NCBI GenBank assembly: GCA_013054445.1 | Contig: JAAMPI010000833.1 | Coordinates: 1 to 24,754 of the forward strand | DNA from: Cudoniella acicularis | Taxonomy: Eukaryota > Ascomycota > Leotiomycetes > Helotiales > Helotiaceae | DNA length: 24,754 nucleotides | Direction: 5' to 3' | Program-made: the position numbers and the translations under genes | Part shown: in pieces, positions 1 through 6,880 of the stretch | Layout of the letters: the number at the start of each line of letters is the position of its first letter | Position numbering within the stretch: the first letter of the stretch is position 1 | Notes under the pieces: generated by a model | Seen by the model: the letters and a program-made list of their open reading frames with translations, nothing else | What the model was told of the DNA's origin: nothing | Databases searched by the model: none

Positions 1-2
1 AC

Positions 3-323
3 GTCTACCAAGGCGACATGGTACAAGGCGTCGAAGATCTCCGCACACCACTGTCAACGATCCTCCGCATAGAGCGCGAAATCCGCGGCTCCATCGCCGG
101 CTTCATGATGCCTTCTTTCGTCGTCGACCTTCCAGGTGGAGGCGGCAAGCGTCTCGCTGCTAGTTACGAATCCTATGATAAAGTTACGGGGCGGAGCACT
201 TTTGTGGCGCCTGCGGTGAAGGGGCGTGGGAAGGAAGGACAGGTTTTCGAGTATTGGGATCCGTTGCATAGTTTGCCTAGAAATGGGGAGGGTGTGGAGT
301 GGAGCGGGAGTCGAGAGGGTTAA
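3..323 (+). CDS. Lysine 2,3-aminomutase-like radical SAM/PLP enzyme, C-terminal fragment
   Basis: The reading frame is open from the left edge and stops at TAA 321-323, leaving about 106 C-terminal residues. The radical SAM core and any introns lie outside the window. The key signature is VVDLPGGGGKR at about 123-152. In lysine 2,3-aminomutases the lysine of PGGGGK (codon 147-149 here) forms the Schiff base with pyridoxal phosphate. The preceding GVEDLRTPLSTIL and the RGSIAGFMMPSFVVDLP stretch fit the family's C-terminal half, and the ending (YESYDKVTG, then EYWDPL) resembles the fungal branch as I remember it. The family interconverts L-lysine and beta-lysine; the true substrate of the fungal members is not settled by this fragment. 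The family is mainly prokaryotic, so the fungal copies are plausibly of bacterial origin (inference). About 300 bp of AT-rich 3' flank follows with no recognisable terminator. Confidence 0.85.
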   Translation, partial: VYQGDMVQGVEDLRTPLSTILRIEREIRGSIAGFMMPSFVVDLPGGGGKRLAASYESYDKVTGRSTFVAPAVKGRGKEGQVFEYWDPLHSLPRNGEGVEWSGSREG

Positions 324-620
324 TGGATGAGAGTTGTGAGGAGAGGGTTGGTTTAATTTTTGTTGGCTGGTTAAATTTATTATGAAAAGTTGCTGACTAA
401 GAGTGCGTCTATGAACTTGATCTAATATGAGTTTTGGTAGGATTTAGTGAACTCGTCACTAAATTACTTACATTCATTTACTACATACGGCTAACTATTA
501 ATACTTCAGCTGAGAAAATAATGCTCAAATCTCTCTCCTCGCCTGAGTGTCTATGATGTAGGTGCCGTGCCGTCCCCTGAACCCTGTATATCTGGTGCTG
601 GTGCGTTTCGCGGGAGTTCG

Positions 621-739
621 TTTTCTGAAGTTCTAGAAAAAATGCCTCTCCTGCTGTGAGTGACTTTCATAGAATTCTTGTGTAAGCACCATTTCCGAAT
701 TTCCAGTGAAAAAAATGCCACTCCTACTGCAAGTGACGC
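621..739. repeat. Imperfect direct repeat pair (about 45 bp each)
   Basis: Two copies, about 621-669 and 691-739, share the order TTTCYGAA, TTCYAG, an A6-A7 run, then ATGCC.CTCCT.CTG..AGTGAC. Most differences are transitions (C/T or G/A), as expected for old duplicated DNA in a fungus with repeat-induced point mutation or simple CpG decay. No transposon protein is visible nearby. Confidence 0.5.
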
Positions 740-747
740 CTTCCCAA

Positions 748-984
748 CTAGGACGACATTAAGGTTCTCGCCGTATCAGGAAAGAGACGGGGGCGTAACG
801 TGAAAATCCGACTGTCAGAAATCACTAATGTATATGTATATATCACGTCGAAATCATAGAGAGCACCACTTGCATAACTAGCCTTGACGGCAAGATTGAT
901 ATTTTTAGCATCGTCCCAAGAATCCCGACTGAAGAGGATTTTTTTGGAGCTAGATTGGCTCGCAGACCCTTCTAGTTGGTTCAT
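748..984 (-). CDS. Small orphan ORF, doubtful
   Basis: An ATG-started frame (ATG at 984) encodes 78 residues in an otherwise empty intergenic stretch. The protein is unfamiliar: a serine-rich N-terminus (residues 7-13), then a mixed region with aromatic residues, with no signal peptide or transmembrane helix. Its length is within what chance can give in this composition and no intron is apparent. The 3' end overlaps one of the imperfect direct repeats by only a few bases of flank. I list it because it has a genuine ATG and a reasonable composition. It is equally likely to be non-coding. Confidence 0.15.
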   Translation of the reverse strand: MNQLEGSASQSSSKKILFSRDSWDDAKNINLAVKASYASGALYDFDVIYTYTLVISDSRIFTLRPRLFPDTARTLMSS

Positions 985-1618
985 TTTCCAGTCACACTTT
1001 TCAGCTTTTTCAGCTTGACAGCGTCAGACATTTACACCTGAATGAATGCTAGCTAATATTTCTCCCAGAAATCCCCCTCGACATCAACACCAGTAAGAGA
1101 CCGGCCCCCACAGAGCCCCTCGGGGAACCTCCTTCCACCCTAAAGCGGGTTAAGAAAGAGGGTATGACTTGTATGCTTTTCCTTGAATACCGCAAATGCG
1201 ACACCTTACGTGACATAAGTGTTACCCCCAAGTCTCTAGTGAAAAGAATTATCCCCATGTGAGTATCTCTCGCACAAGTGTTATCTATTGGCACCCAATC
1301 ATTAATTTCTAAACCCAAGTACGAATAGTTGACTGTATTAAATTACTTTCAACTCTTGCTATAATTTTTTAGCCCCTATTTCCTCAATTATTTTCCTTCC
1401 TTGAATTTCTCGACCTTTTTTATTCATGAAATTACTTATAGAAAACCAAGTTAAACAGGCAGTGAAAAAGGGGTAAGGGGAGAGAGTTCTCGCTTGCACA
1501 AGCAAAGACACTCCTCAACCTCAACCTCAACCTCAAACCTGACCTCCCTCCACCACTCCACCACCAACCCCCACAAACATCCCATCCCTACTTCCCCCCC
1601 CCTTCTAAAAAACAAGAA
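985..1618. other. Intergenic, AT-rich, no gene seen
   Basis: No supported gene. The only structure is pyrimidine-rich DNA from about 1500 that includes a (CCTCAA)4 array and leads into the toxin-gene relic. It could be that gene's former CT-rich 5' leader. Frames on the minus strand at 1049-1318 and 1451-1651 lack an ATG-supported product I can recognise. Confidence 0.5.
1513..1536 (+). repeat. (CCTCAA)4 hexanucleotide microsatellite
   Basis: Four perfect CCTCAA units inside a C-rich stretch (1505-1600) that also has runs of C8 and C6. It sits just upstream of the ADP-ribosyltransferase relic, where a CT-rich leader would be expected in a fungal gene. Confidence 0.85.
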
Positions 1619-2255
1619 ATGCGTTCCCCCCACCTCCCCGCAACATCGCAACCTTCCAAACCTCCCCCTACGAAATCTTCCGCGTGAACAAAGGACACTT
1701 CATTTCCCTCAGACCATGGGCCGCTTTTCGATTTGTATACCTATGAAGGACATGTATTACCTAAAGCTTTATTAGAGAAGAAAGATTCTTACAAATGTAG
1801 ATTTTTCACTATTTGTTGTTTGTTGTTGTGGTAGGATATGGCAGTTAAGGTTGGTTGGTTTTAGTGCCGAACGGAGCGTCGATGCCCCGAATGGGCGCTA
1901 TCAGCAGGGTTTAGTCTGGCGACTGACTGGAGCTGAATGGGTTATTTATTGTGTGGCTAAAAATTGGTTGGTTTGGAACTTTATTATCGCTTTTTGGAGG
2001 AAAGTCTATGTTGATTGCATTTTTAGCTAATTATAATGTTGCAGACAAGCCTCTTCCAGAGGAGTTAATCTTAGTTCATGAGCATACTAATCATTACTCC
2101 CTGCAACCGGCGGTTGAGGTGAGTCTTGAAGATTAGAAACGATATATACCTGAATATCTTCAAGTTGTCTCATTGTCAATTATTCTCTAGATCTTAATCA
2201 GAGGATAACGCGGTTTTTGCAGGCAAGAGGAACGCTTTATGCCACGGAGCGTTGA
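1619..2255 (+). pseudogene. Decayed Tse2-type ADP-ribosyltransferase toxin-domain gene
   Basis: Recognisable pieces of one family occur in the right order but in different frames. Segment 1 (frame 1, 1669-1719) reads YEIFRVNKGHFISLRPW and runs into TGA 1744-1746. Segment 2 (frame 2, about 1727-1795) contains TYEGHVLPKALLEKK and stops at TAG 1832-1834. Segment 3 (frame 3, 1863-1919) contains APNGRYQQ. Segment 4 (frame 1, about 2026-2133) contains PLPEELILVHEHTNHYSLQP and stops at TAG 2134-2136. Segment 5 (frame 3, 2190-2255) contains LNQRITRFLQ and ends at TGA 2253-2255. Segments 1, 4 and 5 match the conserved ends of fungal proteins annotated with a Tse2 ADP-ribosyltransferase toxin domain (recognised from memory, not searched). 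The only nearby ATG (1619) is in frame 2, so a further shift lies in the C-runs at 1624-1638. An intron cannot explain the 1-to-2 switch near 1720, since no GT-AG pair fits. The gene is therefore broken and should make no active product. Confidence 0.7.
2134..2192 (+). other. 59-bp insertion inside the toxin-domain relic
   Basis: The conserved C-terminal motif is split. Coding sense for VSLED ends with GAT at 2131-2133, and sense for DLNQRI resumes with GAT at 2190-2192. The 59 bp between them bring an immediate TAG and shift the frame. The GAT (AGAT with the preceding base) on both sides looks like a 3-4 bp target duplication around about 56 bp of new DNA. A strong donor-like GTGAGT at 2119-2124 and an acceptor-like CTCTAG at 2185-2190 flank most of it, but splicing these leaves the wrong frame. 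It could be a footprint of a small element, a failed intron gain or repair filler. Confidence 0.5.
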
Positions 2256-3601
2256 CTTGCGAAGTATAAGCTTCCCGCTTGGTCGGTTAGAAAGGCGGGC
2301 GGCTCCAGATCTGTGATGAATGATGATACTTTTGTAGGTTGATGAGGATGGGGGTAATTCAATAGAAGAAGATACTGGAGCAGGGGTTGTGAGCCGAAAA
2401 CCGAGAAGAAAAAGTCACTAGCAGTCGCTCGCTCATAGTGCTGTAAAGTTTTACTTGAGATCAACCCCCAAAAAATACGATAATCAACAAACGTAGCTCG
2501 AGTCTCGAAGAACGATGAACTATCTTCATCGTAATGGAAAGTAGATGTAGGACATGGTGGTGAAAGAAGGGACCGGGAATAGAAATCCTCTTGGCCCATG
2601 AAAATATTTACATTAAGGGAAAAGCTAAAAGAATTCAACGGCGAAATCGGACACACGTGAGTGTTGCCATTTGGAAAGGCCTGGATTCCGGAATGCATAG
2701 AATTTCTCGAGTTTATAAAGAGGTGTTTGCAAAGCGGTGAATCTAAAGTGGTGATGTCAAAGTGGCGATTCGAAAGTGTCCTCGCCAAAGTGACCTCCAA
2801 AATGTTGTCTGACTATTGAAGGTGGTGATTCCCAAATGGCGACTCCAAAGTGGCGATTCCGAAGTGGCGTCCTCAAATGGCGTCGCGAAATGGCATCCAA
2901 TTTGTGACGTGCAATAAAACTCAACGCGCATGCATATCAGGTAATCAGAAAGAAAATTTCTTCTGAGCAAGACAAAATCCAGCCACTGAACTGATGATTC
3001 TGAGACATACGTCGACATTCAGTATAGTACTAGTCTCTCGGACTCTTCTGTTTCCGGGAGATATAGTCAGGATTTATTTTGATGTGGTTATTTGACCATT
3101 TTGTGAGATGGGAAGCATTTTACCATGAAGTTTGAATGTCGTTTTGCTGGATTAAATAGAAGATAAAATGGAATCATGGATTTAGGAAAGAACCCTCGTC
3201 GTGCCTTAAAATTATATCTCAGGAAAAAGAACTGCTCATTCTTGAGTCAAGGGATAGCTTTCCACTGTAGTTGATTGTTTGTGTTAAAGATCGTGGTCGA
3301 AGGTCGCAGCGGTGGCTCAGAACGCGAAACTAGGTTGTGCTTGCGGGTTCCGGAAGAACTAAAACGTACTCCGGACGATTTGCAAAGCCTACCCGTTGGT
3401 GTAAGCCTCTTCTGCGAAAGCTCCCGTTCCTACTATTAGAAGGCGTTTGAATTCGAGAAGTGTGGCTACAGGCGAGGGTTCAGTATAGCGTGAAAACTCT
3501 AAGAGACGGACCGGCCCGCGTCGAGTAATCTTGCTAAAATTGTTCGGAGAGCTATCTCTTTCGTAAAACAGTATAGATCGTATTATCTGTCTACTTTATC
3601 T
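2256..3601. other. Gene-poor stretch containing a degenerate minisatellite
   Basis: Apart from the tandem array at 2731-2897, I see no gene. A 187-codon minus-strand frame (2237-2800) begins with TTG, overlaps the repeat, and has no recognisable domain. The piece 3300-3560 is locally more GC-rich but every frame is broken. Confidence 0.5.
2731..2897. repeat. Degenerate ~13-bp tandem repeat (AAAGTGGCGATTC-like)
   Basis: About a dozen consecutive units follow the pattern AAAGTGGCGATTC with substitutions and small length changes: AAAGCGGTGAATCT, AAAGTGGTGATGTC, AAAGTGGCGATTCG, AAAGTGTCCTCGCC, AAAGTGACCTCC, then after a diverged unit AAGGTGGTGATTCC, CAAATGGCGACTCC, AAAGTGGCGATTCC, GAAGTGGCGTCCTC, AAATGGCGTCGCG and AAATGGCATCC. 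It is a minisatellite that has drifted. Unit length varies from 11 to 14, so it does not preserve a reading frame. Confidence 0.8.
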
Positions 3602-4153
3602 TTAGCCTTGATGTAGAGAATGCGTACCCGTCCTCACCGAAAAATTCTGCAGCAAGAGAATGAGGGTAGTGAGTCTCAGGTCTGTGATCCAGCACATGCG
3701 ACCAATTTGCAAAGATAGAACATCGTTGGAGGTGTACTGAAATAAAACATTTCTCACCCTCTTCACCAAATCTCGAGAAGAAGCCATTGCTCGAGTGGTG
3801 AGTGCATAATCATCTCGATCCACCTTGATTTGGAATACTGGAGGTCAAACTTTCTCTGGAAGCCACGATTCAGCTCCGAGTAGCACTGCAAGTTGATAAC
3901 GGTAGTTTGCTCAGCAGCTCCACGCTTGCGCTTCCATTCCGCTACTGTTGCAGATACGAATCGTTGCCCTTGTGTTTTCCGTAGATGCTTGCTCCACGGC
4001 GTGACCGCTGGTCACAAAATATGGCATGTTCCGTTTCTCAAACTCAAATCAAATTTAGAAAGTTTGTGGGCATCCACGGAAATTAATGAATGGAATGCGT
4101 GTGTTCTGATCACCGCAGTGGAAATGTAAGGCCAGCTCGTCTTCTGAAACCAT
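3602..4153 (-). pseudogene. Possible coding relic, one frame with four internal stops
   Basis: Starting from an ATG at 4153, a single minus-strand frame runs to TAA at 3602-3604, about 183 codons, broken by TAA (4055-4057), TGA (4049-4051), TGA (3911-3913) and TGA (3845-3847). The intervening peptides look protein-like (for example MPYFVTSGHAVEQ, then DRDDYALTTRAMASSRDLVK) and are fairly hydrophilic and helix-forming. I do not recognise a family. Four stops is below the eight or nine expected by chance in this length, but not by enough to prove a former gene. Confidence 0.25.
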
Positions 4154-6460
4154 GCTAAAGGCAATATTCCGAAATGAGGGAAACACAACTCTCGATTCTC
4201 AAAATCGGAACATCTCGATTTGGAGAAATACTGTAGGACACCAGAAGAATTCAAAAGAGCAAAAGAAGTTTGCCGCACTGGCAGCTTAAGGGCGTGTCTG
4301 CGCATGTCAATTTAATGGATGATAGTCCAGACCTCAGTTCGTCCGTGCCTTACAGCAGTGACAGCAGTGACAGAAGATGACCGCTTTTGCACGAAAACAT
4401 AAGGTAGGAGAACAGTCGTATTTGTTGACCGAGGAAGAATCCACTGTTTCTGCTTTGACCCATTTTCTGTGGTCGTTGATGATCTGCTCAACCAAGCCCA
4501 AAATCGATAATCGAGGACGGAGGAAGACCGTTTTGAATTTCTCAACGGGATCCGATCCCGTGAGGCATGGAGGTTAAGCTGGCAAGAGTTGGCCGGACTG
4601 CGGCGCCGTGCCGAAGATGCAGCTTCCCGGGGTCCCGATTCCCGAAAATCGTGCCGGCCACGTTTGGGAGGGCACGAGTCAGACACGGATGCTATTTAAC
4701 GCCATTTATTATATGGCACATCGGTACTGTGATTAATCCACCACCTACGAGTAGGTCCTGGAGTTTTGGACACTCTCTCCCCTATGCAGGTGCGCTGCTC
4801 TGCCCCGAGATGTGATCCGGCTGCCTGCAAGCTGTGGTCCTGTGGATGGAAGGTTTTACCCGCTGTGGCGGGTTACAGATTACAGTCCTCGATGTTGTAT
4901 GAAAGTACAGTACCTAGGTACGGACTGTACTCCGTACCCAGGCACGAAGAAGTTAGAACACCGCATCCTCCGTACCAGTTCGCACCAAGATATCGTCGTG
5001 AAACGAGAGATATGTGCTTATCCGCGATTGACGTTCCTACTTGTACAACTTTCAGTCACCGTCACCTGGCCTCCACGAGACTAGTTGAGTGCTGACAACG
5101 TCCAGCTTGCGTCCGTCTTGGCTTTTCAGGCTCAGCGCTATCCGCGTTTCACGGGTATCGACGTCGATAACTGCAATAATGTGCTGATAAGCCTTATGAA
5201 ACACCTACCCCACCCCGAGGAAGGCCCAAGTACCTTCTTCAAGACTTCAACCTAGTGAACCCACAGGTGCGGACGTCGGACGGGGCCCGTGGTTGCTGAC
5301 GGCTATTCCGGCTGAAGTGGAATTATTATTAGGCACTGTTGGTTGAGCTGCTGGGCAAAGGGAGTCTTGACTTTTGAGGCTCGAGTCTCGACGTGGATGC
5401 CGATGATGTTTGCATGAGGGAGTTTGGAGAGCCGGTCTGATAGAGATGAATGCCGCCTTTCTTGATCTACGAAGTACCGTGCCGCCAATCAACTTACTTT
5501 TGAAAGCGTCGCCGTCGCTGTGTCTCTGAATTTTTATTTCGGCGACGATCTTGTTTGCCAACGAGGATTCGAGGAAGAAGCAATCGCTAGAAATCGGCCG
5601 AGGTGGAGGCTGTGATCACCCAGTAATTGATTGTTCCTATCACCGTCCTGGTCTTCCAGCTTCCTTTCCTGCGTCGTTCGGGCCCTCTTGCTGGTGCAGC
5701 AGCACGCTTGGTCCGCCAAAATGATCATCTGTCCCATCTCATGCAATAGGCATTCGGAGATATTGTCAGATTGAAGCCTTTGTTGCTGCATTTCTCCAAT
5801 CTCAGGCTGACAGGCACGCCGCACGCGCCTGGGACTCAAGACACGTCGTGCATAACGGCACAAGTGTTGCACCACCAGCAGTGGACAGGAAAAACAGGTA
5901 CAAGCGCTTCGGGGATCAGGGTGCAGAGCACCCACTCTCACCGTCCAGTGACAGCGCACACCTTCGTAACTCCAGCGCGAAATATGCAGCGAAGAGAACT
6001 TCCTTCCTCTGGGTCCCCCCTCTAGCTTGCAGCAGGTGGCTGCCAGCCTCGCAGAGGCTCAACGATTCAACGAAGCTCAAGTCGCCCAACCAACATTGTC
6101 AACGCCGTGAAGAAGTTCTTTTTTGACTAGATTTAATCTACTCCCGAGTGGGCCACGGTACGCTATCCGTAGAACCCAAAATTGGGAACTGGAAAGACGG
6201 CGCATGAGTTCCCAACTTCCCATGGCACAGGCTGCCCTTGCAGTATGCCTGGGTACCCTGGAGAGGATCGAAACGGACGAATCGAGGGCGATCGTTTTGT
6301 CTGGACATCCAAGACAGCAGCATCCAACAGCGCGGGAGAGCCTGCGTGAACTGCGCGATCTTGTGAAAGCCAGCCTGTTGAGCCTGGGGAGGGTGCTGGC
6401 CTGCTAGGGTAGCGTGCCGAGCGTGCCCGTTTTGGGGAGCGTGTCCAGGGCTCAGGGGTT
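4154..6460. other. Intergenic, no convincing gene
   Basis: Many overlapping frames of 60-170 codons lie on both strands (for example 5534-5959 minus and 6138-6653 minus), but none has a recognisable domain, and competing frames overlap so heavily that no coding strand stands out. From about 5500 the DNA is more GC-rich than the block before it. The only clear structure is the nested palindrome at 4904-4931. Part of the right end is probably promoter for the gene at 6881. Confidence 0.5.
4904..4931. repeat. Nested palindrome around GTACCTAGGTAC
   Basis: A perfect 12-bp palindrome GTACCTAGGTAC (4910-4921) overlaps an outer inverted repeat, AGTACAGT (4904-4911) with ACTGTACT (4924-4931), 12 bp apart. 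Two mutually exclusive hairpins are therefore possible. TACCTAGGTA-type palindromes are common in intergenic DNA of filamentous ascomycetes, so this may be a member of such a dispersed family. Confidence 0.6.
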
Positions 6461-6548
6461 TAACGCGCCAAAACGCGACGCCCATCCAGTGCACCCACGA
6501 TTCAAGACTCGAGAGGGCGGACGAACCCATTCGTGGCTCATCACGCGT
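6461..6548 (+). promoter_or_regulatory. Cluster of ACGCG / E2F-MBF-like motifs upstream of the KEN-box protein
   Basis: ACGCG occurs at 6463-6467 and 6473-6477, and the full MluI cell-cycle box ACGCGT at 6543-6548, about 335-420 bp before the ATG at 6881. The first two sites flank GCGCCAAAA, whose complement TTTTGGCGC fits the E2F-type core. In fungi such sites bind MBF-type APSES factors that drive G1/S genes. Function here is inferred from motif and position only. Confidence 0.3.
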
Positions 6549-6785
6549 GCATAACAAAAGTCGCGATGCTAACGGCTCAGCATGGAGCAGCAAATGGCAG
6601 AGTGGAAGCACTAGAAGGGCTCTTATTGTCATGTCGCAGCGTCGCAGCGTCACAGTCTCACAGACTCTCAGCGCCAGGAGTGCCTATGGGCTTGAACTTT
6701 CAAGGTGAGCCGTGCCGAAGCTTCTGACAGCTCCTGGGTCAACCAGTGCAGCAGGGGCCTAAGCGAATCAAAAAGAAAGTAGCCC

Positions 6786-6842
6786 ATGGGCCATGGCACC
6801 ATGCATTGCTTCTGCATATGCACCTCAGTAATCCGTACCTAG
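6786..6842 (+). promoter_or_regulatory. Two overlapping short upstream ORFs in the leader of the next gene
   Basis: ATG 6786 opens an 18-codon frame ending at TAG 6840-6842, and ATG 6793 opens a 12-codon frame ending at TAA 6829-6831. Both precede the chosen start at 6881. A third ATG at 6818 is in frame with the main ORF and would add 21 residues. If transcription starts upstream of 6786, these would damp translation of the main frame. Confidence 0.35.
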
Positions 6843-6880
6843 TAGCAACGAATTTATATCTCACTTCTCAGAGGCCAGTC

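Noticed and set aside
2237..2800. 187-codon minus-strand ORF
   Set aside because: It starts at TTG, runs through part of the degenerate tandem repeat, overlaps the end of the toxin relic, and has no recognisable domain.
3308..3352. tRNA- or SINE-like A-box (TGGCTCAG) followed by GGGTTCCGG
   Set aside because: The second box does not fit GGTTCGANNC and no cloverleaf or acceptor stem can be folded around it.
5534..6653. Several 90-170 codon ORFs on both strands (5534-5959 minus, 6123-6407 plus, 6138-6653 minus)
   Set aside because: They overlap each other, have no family resemblance and no intron pattern, and lie in the likely promoter region of the KEN-box gene.
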